Below are positions 40,734 to 49,011 of a stretch of DNA of 64,000 nucleotides, piece by piece (positions within the stretch are counted from its first letter, which is position 1; each line of letters starts with the position of its first letter). Position numbers and translations under genes: made by a program. The notes beneath the pieces were generated by a model. The model was given only the letters and a program-made list of their open reading frames with translations. It was not told where the DNA came from and made no database searches. Source of the DNA: Parvibaculum sp. (GTDB lineage: Bacteria; Pseudomonadota; Alphaproteobacteria; Parvibaculales; Parvibaculaceae); NCBI GenBank assembly GCA_031291615.1, contig JARLIS010000024.1:1-64000 (forward strand), given 5' to 3'.

Positions 40734-41852
40734 ATGCATGTCGGCCTTGGATTGAGCTTCCAGAACCTCGACAGGAAGATGACCGATGCGGAGGTCTACA
40801 GGAACGAATTGGCGCTGGCCGCCGGCGCCGAGGACGCCGGGTTCGATTCCATCTGGACGCCTGAACATCACTTCACCGATTACATGATGACGCCCAACGT
40901 GCCGCAGTTCCTGTCTTGGGTCGCGGGCCGCACGAAAAAGATCAGGCTCGGCACCATGGTGACGGTGCTGCCCTGGCACGACCCGGTGCGCGTCGCCGAA
41001 AACTTCTGCCTGCTCGATCACCTGTCGGAAGGACGCGCCATTCTCGGCATCGGCCGCGGTCTCGGCCGCGTCGAATTCGACGCCTTCCGCCTCGACATGA
41101 ACGAATCCCGCCGCCGCTTCACCGAATATAGCGCCGCCATCCTCGACGGGCTCGAAACGGGCGTCATGCAACATGACGGCGAGCTTTATCGCCAGCCGCG
41201 TCTGGAGCTGCGTCCCGCACCCTATGCATCCTTCAAGGGCCGCACATTCGCCTCCGCCATATCGCCCGAGTCGATCGACATCATGGCGAAGCTCGGCGTC
41301 GGGCTGATGGTCATCGCGCAGAAACCCTGGGAGACGGTGCGCGCCGATCTCGACGCCTATCGCACTCGCTTCCGCGAATTGAATGGCGAAGAGGCGCCGA
41401 AGCCGGTTCTCAACGTCTTTGTCGCCGTGCATGAAGACAGGGCCGAGGCGCAGCGCATGCGCGAAATATATATCCAGCGCTATGCCCGCTCGACGGTGCA
41501 GCATTACGAGTTCGACAACGTCAATTTCGAGAATATCCAGGGCTATGAATATTACGGCGGCCTCGCCCGGAACATAGCCAAGCACGGGATCGACAAGTTC
41601 AACAGCTTCCTCGCCGACCTTCAGGTCTGGGGAACGCCGGAAGACGTGACCGAACAATTGATCGGCCGCATCGGCGATCTCGATATCGGTGCGCTTCTCG
41701 TCATGCTGTGCTATGGCGGCATGCCGGCTCCGGTTGCGAAGGCCAATTACGATCTCTTCGTGAAAAAGGTTCTGCCGGCATTGAAGGCGCATGATGTCGG
41801 CGGCGACCTCGGCGCGCGATACGGCGCCACGGCCTCCCGGGCCGTTGCCTGA
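40734..41852 (+). CDS. LLM-class flavin-dependent oxidoreductase
   Basis: A 372-residue luciferase-like monooxygenase fold protein: FDSIWTPEHHFTDYMMTPN, KIRLGTMVTVLPWHDPVRVAE, SEGRAILGIGRGLGRVEFDAF and a C-terminal GTPEDVTEQL. The WTPEHHF motif is typical of the LuxA-like group that uses FMNH2. GAAAGG precedes ATG 40734. It follows the SDR by 23 bases and belongs to the same operon. Confidence 0.92.
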   Translation: MHVGLGLSFQNLDRKMTDAEVYRNELALAAGAEDAGFDSIWTPEHHFTDYMMTPNVPQFLSWVAGRTKKIRLGTMVTVLPWHDPVRVAENFCLLDHLSEGRAILGIGRGLGRVEFDAFRLDMNESRRRFTEYSAAILDGLETGVMQHDGELYRQPRLELRPAPYASFKGRTFASAISPESIDIMAKLGVGLMVIAQKPWETVRADLDAYRTRFRELNGEEAPKPVLNVFVAVHEDRAEAQRMREIYIQRYARSTVQHYEFDNVNFENIQGYEYYGGLARNIAKHGIDKFNSFLADLQVWGTPEDVTEQLIGRIGDLDIGALLVMLCYGGMPAPVAKANYDLFVKKVLPALKAHDVGGDLGARYGATASRAVA

Positions 41853-41868
41853 GGCAGGGGAGTTGCGA

Positions 41869-42546
41869 ATGGCGAGGCAAAGGGCCGAAGCGGATGAAGC
41901 GCCGCCGAAGAAATCGGAACTGACGCGGCAGAGCATTCTCGACGCCGCCGCCCGCATGTTCCGCATGCACGGCTATTCGGGCACGCGCCTCAGCGATATC
42001 GCCGACGAAATCGGCATGAAGGCGGGGAGCCTCTATTATCATTTTCCTTCGCGGGAGGCGCTGGTCGAGGCCGTCATGGATCTCGGCCTCCAGCGCACCC
42101 ACGCCGCCGTTCTCGACCGTCTTTCCATGCTGCCCGCCGATGCAGGTCACCTGACCCGCCTTCAGGTCGCCATCGAGACCCATCTCCTCAGCGTTCTCGA
42201 ACAGGAGGACTACACCTCCGCCTCGATCAAGCTCATCTGGCAGGTGCCGGCGGGCATCCGCGAACGCCAGATCGCCGATCAGCGCGCCTATGGCGCCTTG
42301 TGGCGCAAGCTGCTCGAGGATGCGCGCAAGGGCGGCGCCATTCGCGCCGATGTCGATCTCTCCGTCGCCCGTATGGCCATCGTCGGCGCACTCAACTGGG
42401 CGGCCGACTGGTACAAGCCCGGCAAGCTGACGCCGAAGCGCATCGCGCGCGATATCTGCGCGATGGTGCTGAACGGCCTTGTCGCTGAGGACGAAGCGGC
42501 GGCTGCAAAACGGCGTCCGGCCACGACAAAACGCGCAAAGAAATAG
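41869..42546 (+). CDS. TetR-family regulator with Lys-rich tail
   Basis: A 225-residue regulator. HTH: TRQSILDAAARMFRMHGYSGTRLSDIADEIGMKAGSLYYHF. The ligand domain resembles those of acyl-CoA-sensing TetR proteins (WAADWYKPGKLTPKRIARDI near the end), and a basic C-terminal tail (KRRPATTKRAKK) follows. GGGGAG precedes ATG 41869. Placed between the flavoenzyme and an SDR in one direction, it probably regulates its own operon. Confidence 0.9.
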   Translation: MARQRAEADEAPPKKSELTRQSILDAAARMFRMHGYSGTRLSDIADEIGMKAGSLYYHFPSREALVEAVMDLGLQRTHAAVLDRLSMLPADAGHLTRLQVAIETHLLSVLEQEDYTSASIKLIWQVPAGIRERQIADQRAYGALWRKLLEDARKGGAIRADVDLSVARMAIVGALNWAADWYKPGKLTPKRIARDICAMVLNGLVAEDEAAAAKRRPATTKRAKK

Positions 42547-42560
42547 AGGGAGTAGAAGAC

Positions 42561-43328
42561 ATGGCCGAGCGCTTTGCTTCAGGAGTGGCGCTTGTCGCTG
42601 GCGGGTCCGGCGGCATCGGCGCCGCGATCTGCCGGACGCTTGCGGAAGCAGGGTCCGACGTGGCGCTCACCTATCACAGCAACAAGGCGCGCGCCGAAGC
42701 GGTCGCCGCCGAGGTGCGGGCGCTCGGCCGCAAGGCCGAAATCCACGCCGTCGACCTCAATGACGACGTGGCCGTCGCCGCCTTCGTTGACGGCGCGGCG
42801 GCCTCGTTCGGCGGCGTCCATACCGCGATCTATGCGGCCGGCCCCTATATCAACATGCGCCACATTGCGCGCCTCGAACCGAAGCTCTTTCGCGATACCG
42901 TCGCAACCGATCTCTTCGGCTGCTATCACCTTCTTCATGCGGCGCTGCCTCACCTGCGTAAATCGCGCGGCGTCGCCGTCGCGCTGGCGACGCCGGCCAT
43001 CCGCCGCTATGCGGTGAAGGATGTGCTCTCCGCCGCGCCCAAGGCGGCGGTCGAGGCCGTGGTGAAGGGCATCGCGGCGGAGGAGGGGCGTTTCGGCGTT
43101 CGCGCCAATTGCGTCGGCGTGGGCGTCATCTCGGATGGCATGTATCACCAGTTGCTCGCCACCGGCGATTTCGACGAAAGGTTCATCGAAACGACAAAGG
43201 CCGTCGTCGCGCTCAAACAACTGGGCACGGCGCAGAACATCGCCGATGCCGTCGCTTTCCTCGCCTCGGACCGCGCAAGCTACATCACCGGCCAGACCTT
43301 GATGGTCGATGGCGGCTACGCGATCTGA
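42561..43328 (+). CDS. Atypical short-chain dehydrogenase lacking the catalytic Tyr
   Basis: A 255-residue SDR-fold protein. Cofactor motif AGGSGGIGAAI and the C-terminal SYITGQTLMVDGGY are normal. The active-site helix reads SAAPKAAVEAV: Lys161 is present but the residue four before it is Ser157 instead of Tyr, and the preceding region reads ALATPA rather than an obvious catalytic Ser. YAVK at 150-153 is out of register. It may be catalytically altered or use another residue. It follows the TetR gene by 14 bases. Confidence 0.87.
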   Translation: MAERFASGVALVAGGSGGIGAAICRTLAEAGSDVALTYHSNKARAEAVAAEVRALGRKAEIHAVDLNDDVAVAAFVDGAAASFGGVHTAIYAAGPYINMRHIARLEPKLFRDTVATDLFGCYHLLHAALPHLRKSRGVAVALATPAIRRYAVKDVLSAAPKAAVEAVVKGIAAEEGRFGVRANCVGVGVISDGMYHQLLATGDFDERFIETTKAVVALKQLGTAQNIADAVAFLASDRASYITGQTLMVDGGYAI

Positions 43329-43334
43329 TCGTCC

Positions 43335-44150
43335 TCAATCCGCAAACTTCGGACGGCGCTTTTCCAGATTGGCCATGATGGCTTCCTTCTGATGCGCGCC
43401 GCCGATGAGCTTGTCCTGCTCGACCGATTCCGCGAGCAGGATTTCAGCCGAGGTTGCGCCCGACGCCGAGTTCAGAATGCGCTTTGCGGCGCGGATGGCG
43501 GTCGGGCTCTTGTCGGCGATCTCGCGCGCCGTCTTCAGCGCTTCGGCATAAGGATCGTCGCAGAGCTTCGTCGCGAAACCATAGGCAAGCGCTTCCTCTG
43601 CCTGGAAGATGCGGCCGGTATAGGTGAGCTCGCGGATGACGTCTTCGCGCGCAAGGTGCCGCATCAGCTCCATGCCGGCCATGTCGGGCACGAGGCCCCA
43701 TTTGATTTCCATGACCGACATGCGCGTGCCCGGTGCGACATAGCGGATGTCGGCGCCGAGCGCGACCTGGAAGCCGCCGCCGAAGGCGACGCCATGCACG
43801 GCGGCAATCACGGGAACGGGAATCTGCCGCCAGACAAGGGCCGCATATTGCGCCCGGTTGGCCTCGCCATGGGTGCGCTGCGCAAGACGGCCCGTCACCG
43901 AGCTTTCCTCGCGCTTCGCGCCGTCCGAGCTTGCCATGCGGCCGAAATTGCTCATGTCGAGCCCGGCGCAAAAGGCCCGGCCCTCGCCCGACACCACGAC
44001 CGCCCGCACCGATTTGTCGGCCTTCAGCCGGTCGCCGGTTTCGATGAGCGCCATGAACATCGCATCGTCCAGCGCGTTCATCTTGTCGGCGCGCACAAGG
44101 CGCACATCTGCGACGCCTTCGGTAATAGTCGTTTTGATGCGCTCTTCCAT
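43335..44150 (-). CDS. Enoyl-CoA hydratase/isomerase family protein
   Basis: A 271-residue crotonase. CoA/oxyanion motifs: GRAFCAGLDMSNF and AAVHGVAFGGGFQVALGADIRY; the second catalytic region is SVMEIKWGLVPDMAGMELM. One Glu of the usual hydratase pair is not obvious, so an isomerase or other crotonase reaction is possible. GAGGAA precedes ATG 44150. It is convergent with the SDR (6 bases apart) and divergent from the epimerase-like gene over a perfect palindrome. Confidence 0.9.
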   Translation of the reverse strand: MEERIKTTITEGVADVRLVRADKMNALDDAMFMALIETGDRLKADKSVRAVVVSGEGRAFCAGLDMSNFGRMASSDGAKREESSVTGRLAQRTHGEANRAQYAALVWRQIPVPVIAAVHGVAFGGGFQVALGADIRYVAPGTRMSVMEIKWGLVPDMAGMELMRHLAREDVIRELTYTGRIFQAEEALAYGFATKLCDDPYAEALKTAREIADKSPTAIRAAKRILNSASGATSAEILLAESVEQDKLIGGAHQKEAIMANLEKRRPKFAD

Positions 44151-44226
44151 GGCAAGTTCCTCCGCAGCGTTGTTTTGCGGTGACGTTATCGGGCCTGCCC
44201 GCGAATACCAAGAGGCCTGTTGGTCA

Positions 44227-44245
44227 TGCTGACGCAGCGTCAGCA
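44227..44245. promoter_or_regulatory. Perfect 19-base palindrome between divergent acyl-CoA genes
   Basis: TGCTGACGCAGCGTCAGCA is a perfect 9+1+9 inverted repeat in the 178-base region between the enoyl-CoA hydratase (minus) and VOC/epimerase (plus) genes. No U-run follows, so it is more likely an operator than a terminator. Confidence 0.58.
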
Positions 44246-44328
44246 ACGAAGGTGACGAGAGGGGCCGGAAAATTGTAGGATTGGGGTAACGAGGGCCACC
44301 CTCGAAATCGTATCCCAGTCAGGAAATT

Positions 44329-44754
44329 ATGATGATCGGCAGATTGAACCACGTCGGGGTCGCCACCCCTTCCATTGAGGAGTCCGTGAAACTCTATCGC
44401 GATGTGATGGGCGTGACCGACATCACCGAAAAATGGGCGATGCCCGAACAGGGCGTCTGGGTCTGCTTCGTCAACCTGCCCAATTCGCAGATCGAACTCA
44501 TTGAGCCCTACGGCGAGAATTCGCCCATTCACGGCTTCCTTGCCAAGAACCCGAAGGGCGGCCAGCACCATGTCTGCTTCGAGGTGGACGACATCTACGC
44601 CGCGCGCGACTTCATGAAGTCGAAGGGCGCGACGATCCTCGGCACCGGCGAGCCGCGCATGGGTGCGCATGGCGTGCCGGTCCTCTTCGTTCATCCCAAA
44701 GACATGGGCGGCGTCCTTGTCGAGCTGATGGTGAAGCCCGACCACGCGCATTGA
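44329..44754 (+). CDS. Methylmalonyl-CoA epimerase-like VOC protein
   Basis: A 141-residue vicinal-oxygen-chelate protein: IGRLNHVGVATPSIEESVKLYRDVMG with metal His, QIELIEPYGENSPIHGFLAKNPKGGQHHVCFEVDDI and VLFVHPKDMGGVLVELM. The GENSPIHGFL and HHVCFEVDDI segments are characteristic of methylmalonyl-CoA epimerase (propionate pathway). A related epimerase with another substrate cannot be excluded, since no mutase gene is nearby. AGGAA precedes the ATG pair at 44329. Confidence 0.85.
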   Translation: MMIGRLNHVGVATPSIEESVKLYRDVMGVTDITEKWAMPEQGVWVCFVNLPNSQIELIEPYGENSPIHGFLAKNPKGGQHHVCFEVDDIYAARDFMKSKGATILGTGEPRMGAHGVPVLFVHPKDMGGVLVELMVKPDHAH

Positions 44755-44775
44755 CCGCGAGAGACGGCGACAACA

Positions 44776-44803
44776 AAAAGGGTGGCCTCGCGGCCACCCT
44801 TTT
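44776..44803. terminator. Bidirectional terminator
   Basis: Perfect 12-bp stem AAAAGGGTGGCC / GGCCACCCTTTT with a TCGC loop, between the convergent epimerase and flavin reductase genes. Runs of A on one side and T on the other suit termination in both directions. Confidence 0.88.
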
Positions 44804-44822
44804 CATTTGAAGACGAAACGCC

Positions 44823-45881
44823 TCAGGCCGTTTCGAGCGCCGGATAGTCGACATAGCCTTCCGGGCCGGGCGCATAGAAAGTCTGCATCTGCCATTCGTT
44901 GAGCGCTGCATGGGTGCGGAAGCGTTCGACGAGATCGGGATTGGCGATATAGGACTTGCCGAATGCGACGGCGTCGGCCGTGCCTGCGGCAAGGGCCGCT
45001 TCCGCCGTTTCCCTGGTGAAGCCTTCATTCGCGATATAGACGCCGCCAAAGGCCTTCTTGATCTGCGGTCCGATCGAATCTTCGCCGACATGCTCGCGCG
45101 CGCAGAGGAAGGCGAGCTTGCGCTTGCCCATTTCACGCGCGACGTAAGAGAAGGTCGCGAGCCGGTCGCTGTCGCCCATCGAATGAGCGTCGCCGCGCGG
45201 CGCGATATGGAGGCCGACGCGATCCGCGCCCCAGACGGAAATCGCCGCATCAACGGCTTCGAGCATCAGCCGCGCCCGGTTCTCGATGGGGCCGCCATAT
45301 TCGTCGGTGCGATGGTTCGAGCCGTCCTGCAGGAACTGGTCGAGGAGATAGCCGTTCGCGCCGTGCAGCTCGACGCCGTCGAAGCCCGCGCGTTTCGCAT
45401 TCTCCGCGCCCTTGCGATAGGCCTCGATGACGCCCGGAATTTCGTGCAGTTCGAGCGCGCGCGGGACGGGGTAGGGACGTTGCGGCCGGAGCAGGCTCAC
45501 ATGACCGTTGGCGGCGATGGCGCTCGCCGAAACCGGCGGCTTCCCGCCCAGCAGCGAGGGATCGGAAATACGGCCGACATGCCAGAGCTGCATGAAGATG
45601 CGCCCGCCCGCCTCATGCACGGCCTTTGTCGTGAGCTTCCAGCCTTCGACCTGCTCATCCGACCAGATGCCGGGCGTGCGTTCATAGCCGACGCCCATGG
45701 GCGTGACGGAGGTCGCTTCGGACAGGATGAGGCCGGCCGCAGCGCGCTGGCGGTAATACTCCGCCATCAACGCATTGGGCAGGCGCGCATCGCCCGCGCG
45801 GGCGCGCGTCAGCGGCGCCATGATGATGCGGTTCGGCAGGTCGAGCGCGCCGACCTTCAGGGGATCGAAGAGCGTGGGCAT
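44823..45881 (-). CDS. Old yellow enzyme-family alkene reductase
   Basis: A 352-residue FMN barrel. Motifs: LPNRIIMAPLTRARA, ILSEATSVTPMGVGYERTPGIWSDEQVEGW, QLWHVGR, FDGVELHGANGYLLDQFLQDGSNHRTDEYGG and the C-terminal FGKSYIANPDLVERF. These are the signatures of NemA/XenB/OPR-type ene-reductases acting on activated C=C bonds, nitro-esters or nitroaromatics. The start was set at ATG 45881. Confidence 0.94.
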   Translation of the reverse strand: MPTLFDPLKVGALDLPNRIIMAPLTRARAGDARLPNALMAEYYRQRAAAGLILSEATSVTPMGVGYERTPGIWSDEQVEGWKLTTKAVHEAGGRIFMQLWHVGRISDPSLLGGKPPVSASAIAANGHVSLLRPQRPYPVPRALELHEIPGVIEAYRKGAENAKRAGFDGVELHGANGYLLDQFLQDGSNHRTDEYGGPIENRARLMLEAVDAAISVWGADRVGLHIAPRGDAHSMGDSDRLATFSYVAREMGKRKLAFLCAREHVGEDSIGPQIKKAFGGVYIANEGFTRETAEAALAAGTADAVAFGKSYIANPDLVERFRTHAALNEWQMQTFYAPGPEGYVDYPALETA

Positions 45882-46055
45882 GAGAATATCTCGCAAATGT
45901 TGTGAAATAGCGGGAATGCCGATTGCAGCAGTATGTAGGAGCGGGGCGGCGAAAACCAATGGGGAATGGCGTCGCGGCCTTGGCCTCGCGGCGGGCGGCG
46001 GACTAGCATGAATTGGGAACCGGTCGCATAAGGCCGGCGCGTATGGGGGGCGACG

Positions 46056-47747
46056 ATGTTCGGCACATGGCGGCTATTTGCGCTCGGCCTGGTTTTGATC
46101 CTGGCGGGCGGTTTCCTTGCTTCGGCGATCCAGACCTCGGGCGGCATCGAAATCCGGGATGTGAGATTCGCGGGCGCGGGCGGCGTCGAAATGAGCGCCT
46201 TGCTCTACGTGCCCGCCAATGCGACGAAGGCGACGCCCGCACCCGGCATCCTCGCCGTTCACGGCTATATCAATTCGCGCGAAACACAGAATGGCTTCGC
46301 CATCGAGTTCGCCCGCCGTGGCTATGTGGTGCTGGCGCTCGACCAGACCGGCCACGGCTTCAGCGGCGGCGCGGCCTTCTCGAACGGCTTCGGCGGCCCG
46401 GACGGGCTGAAATATCTGCGCAGCCTCGACATGGTCGACACGGCCAATATCGGGCTCGAAGGCCACAGCATGGGCGGCTGGACGGTGCTCGCCGCCGCGG
46501 CCGCCATGCCCGATGCCTATCGCGCCATCGTGCTTGAAGGATCGGCGACCGGCGCGCCTTTCGCCGCCGAAGGCTCGACGACTTGGCCGCGCAATCTTGC
46601 GCTCGTCTTCAGCCGCTACGACGAATTCTCGAAACTCATGTGGGGCGTCGATCGCGGCCGCGACGTGGCGACAAGCGCGAAGCTGCAAGCCGTGTTCGGA
46701 ACGACGGCGCCGGTCGAGATCGGCCGCATCTATGGCTCGATCGCCGAGGGCACGGCCCGTGTTCTCTACACACCCTGGACGACGCATCCCGGCGACCATC
46801 TCTCGACCGTGGCGATCGGCGACAGCCTCGACTGGTTTGCAAAAACGCTGAAGGGCGGCACGCCGCGCGCCGCCAGCGACCAGATATGGATATGGCGCGA
46901 GGTCGGCACCGGCGCGGCTCTCCTCGGCTTCGTCGCGCTGCTGCTTGGCACATTCGATCTGCTGCTTGCCCTGCCTGCCTTCGCGCCGCTGCGCCACGCG
47001 CCCATGCCGGTTGTCGAAGCGCGCGACGGTCGCTGGTGGGCGGCGCTCCTGCTGATGATCTTTCTACCGATCCTCACCTATTTCCCCTTCTTCATTCTCG
47101 GCGGCCTCGTTCTGCCTCCCTCCTTCGTCTTCAAACAGGGCATCACCAATCAGGTTCTCGTTTGGGCGCTCCTGAACGCGGCGCTGACGCTCGTCATCGG
47201 TTTCGCGCTGCGACGTCCCATGCCCGTTTTCAACGCCGATTGGCGCCGCGCGGTTCCTCTCGCGATAGCGACGGTGGCGATGGGCTATGCTGCACTCGCG
47301 CTGGCGGACCTCGCCTTCAAGATCGACTTCCGCTTCTGGGTTGTGGCCTTGAAGCTCTTCACGCCGAAGCAATTCGGCATCGCGCTGATTTATCTTCTGC
47401 CTTTCACGGCCTTCTTCCTGGTGACTTTGCGCGCGCTTCACGGTCTTGCGGTCAAGAGCGACGGACCCTTCCGGCAATATGCCTCGGCGCTGGCGGCGCT
47501 GGCGCTCGGCTTCCTGATCCTGCTCGCCATCGACTACGGCGCGCTGTTGCTGAACGGCAAGCTGCTGACTGACTTCGATCCCTTGAGCACCGTCATCGCC
47601 ATGCAGTTCCTGCCGCTCATGGCGGCCATAGCCATCATCGCCGTCTTCGCCTGGCGGCGAACGAACAGCTATCTGCCGGGTGCTTTGATCTGCGGTCTTC
47701 TCGTCACCTGGTACATCGTCGCGGGCACGGCGACGCAGGCCGTCTAG
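46056..47747 (+). CDS. Alpha/beta hydrolase fused to a multi-pass membrane domain
   Basis: A 563-residue protein. An N-terminal membrane anchor (LFALGLVLILAGGFLASA) leads to an alpha/beta hydrolase domain ~35-270 with HGYINSRETQ, LDQTGHGFS, nucleophile elbow GHSMGGW and probable His in THPGDHLS. Residues ~290-560 form about seven membrane helices (LLGFVALLLGTFDLLLAL, ILTYFPFFILGGLV and on). The hydrolase half would face the periplasm if the first helix is a signal anchor. I do not know a characterised protein with this architecture. Confidence 0.85.
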   Translation: MFGTWRLFALGLVLILAGGFLASAIQTSGGIEIRDVRFAGAGGVEMSALLYVPANATKATPAPGILAVHGYINSRETQNGFAIEFARRGYVVLALDQTGHGFSGGAAFSNGFGGPDGLKYLRSLDMVDTANIGLEGHSMGGWTVLAAAAAMPDAYRAIVLEGSATGAPFAAEGSTTWPRNLALVFSRYDEFSKLMWGVDRGRDVATSAKLQAVFGTTAPVEIGRIYGSIAEGTARVLYTPWTTHPGDHLSTVAIGDSLDWFAKTLKGGTPRAASDQIWIWREVGTGAALLGFVALLLGTFDLLLALPAFAPLRHAPMPVVEARDGRWWAALLLMIFLPILTYFPFFILGGLVLPPSFVFKQGITNQVLVWALLNAALTLVIGFALRRPMPVFNADWRRAVPLAIATVAMGYAALALADLAFKIDFRFWVVALKLFTPKQFGIALIYLLPFTAFFLVTLRALHGLAVKSDGPFRQYASALAALALGFLILLAIDYGALLLNGKLLTDFDPLSTVIAMQFLPLMAAIAIIAVFAWRRTNSYLPGALICGLLVTWYIVAGTATQAV

Positions 47748-47763
47748 CGCGGCGAACCTCAAA

Positions 47764-47797
47764 AAACCGGCCCGCTGCGCGAACAGCGGGCCGGTTT
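47764..47797. terminator. Bidirectional terminator
   Basis: Perfect 14-bp stem AAACCGGCCCGCTG / CAGCGGGCCGGTTT with a 6-base loop, between the convergent hydrolase-membrane protein and nitronate monooxygenase genes. Confidence 0.9.
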
Positions 47798-47816
47798 CAT
47801 CCGTCTGCGAATGCGG

Positions 47817-48794
47817 TCAGTCGGCGAGCAGGCCTTCGAGGCGCTTCTGGATGATGGTCTTCGCCTCGCTCATCATGCCGTCGATGAGTTCCTTGCAGGT
47901 CGGGATGTCGTGGATCAGGCCGGCCACCATGCCGCAGCTCCAGGCGCCCGCATCCATCTCGCCGCCCTGCATGACGCGCGGATAGACGCCGCCCACAAGT
48001 TCGCGGATATCCTCGATGGCGAGGCTTGCGCCTTTTGTCCGTTCGATCTCGACGATCTTGTCGACCGCCGCATTGGCAAGCACGCGCTCCGTGTTGCGCA
48101 GCGGACGCATGATGAGGCGCGTATCGAGCTCGCTTGCCGCGACCAGCGCCTTCTTCACATTTTCATGCACGGGCGCTTCCTTGGTGGCGATGAAGCGCGT
48201 GCCCATGTTGATGCCGTCGGCGCCGAGCGCGAGCGCGGCGACAAGCTGCGAGGCCGTGCCCATGCCGCCCGAAGCGACGAAGGGGATCTTCAGTTCTTCC
48301 GCCGCGCGCGGCAGCAGGATCATGTTCGGAATATCGTCTTCGCCGGGATGTCCGCCGCATTCGAATCCGTCGACGCTCACCGCATCGCAGCCGATGCGCT
48401 CGGCCTTCAGCGAGTGGCGGACGGAGGTGCATTTGTGGATGACCTTGATGCCCGCCGCCTTCATCGCGGGCATATAGGCCTCGGGGCTGCGACCGGCCGT
48501 CTCGACGATCCGCACGCCGCCGTCGATGTTCGCCTGGATATATTCGGGATAGGGCGGATTGGAGAAGCCCGGCAGGAAGGTGAGGTTCACGCCGAAGGGC
48601 TTGTCGGTCATGGCGCGGCAGCGGGCGATCTCCTTGGCCAGCGCGTCCGGCGTCGGCTGGGTGAGGCCGGTAATGATGCCGAGGCCGCCGGCGTTCGAAA
48701 CGGCCGCCGCCATCTCGGCGAGGCCGACGAAATGCATGCCGCCCTGGATGATCGGATGCTTGATCCCGAAAAGTTCGGTGATGCGCGTCTTCAT
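47817..48794 (-). CDS. Nitronate monooxygenase/NPD-type FMN protein
   Basis: A 325-residue TIM-barrel flavoprotein of the 2-nitropropane dioxygenase family: IKHPIIQGGMHFVGLAEMAAAVSNAGGLG, PFGVNLTFLP, DGFECGGHPGEDDI and VASGGMGTASQLVAALALGADGINMGTRF. The GGHPGEDD segment is common in the wide NPD family; many members act as reductases or have unknown roles, so nitronate oxidation is tentative. GGGCAGGA precedes the ATG. Confidence 0.9.
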   Translation of the reverse strand: MKTRITELFGIKHPIIQGGMHFVGLAEMAAAVSNAGGLGIITGLTQPTPDALAKEIARCRAMTDKPFGVNLTFLPGFSNPPYPEYIQANIDGGVRIVETAGRSPEAYMPAMKAAGIKVIHKCTSVRHSLKAERIGCDAVSVDGFECGGHPGEDDIPNMILLPRAAEELKIPFVASGGMGTASQLVAALALGADGINMGTRFIATKEAPVHENVKKALVAASELDTRLIMRPLRNTERVLANAAVDKIVEIERTKGASLAIEDIRELVGGVYPRVMQGGEMDAGAWSCGMVAGLIHDIPTCKELIDGMMSEAKTIIQKRLEGLLAD

Positions 48795-49011
48795 GTGTCC
48801 TGCCCTTGTCGTTCCGTTCGGCTGAAAGCCGGTGTGATTGTTGGGGTGGAGAGTAGCCTTGGCGCACCGGACTTGGAAAGTCGTCCGTTGGCCGCGTAGC
48901 GCGCCCCCTCAGGAATGAACAGCGCCATGGCAGCGCTTCCGGGCTTCTGTTAGCGTTCCCGCGACGGGGGACCGCGCGGGACGAGGCGCGGCCTTGGGGG
49001 CAAAAAAGCCG

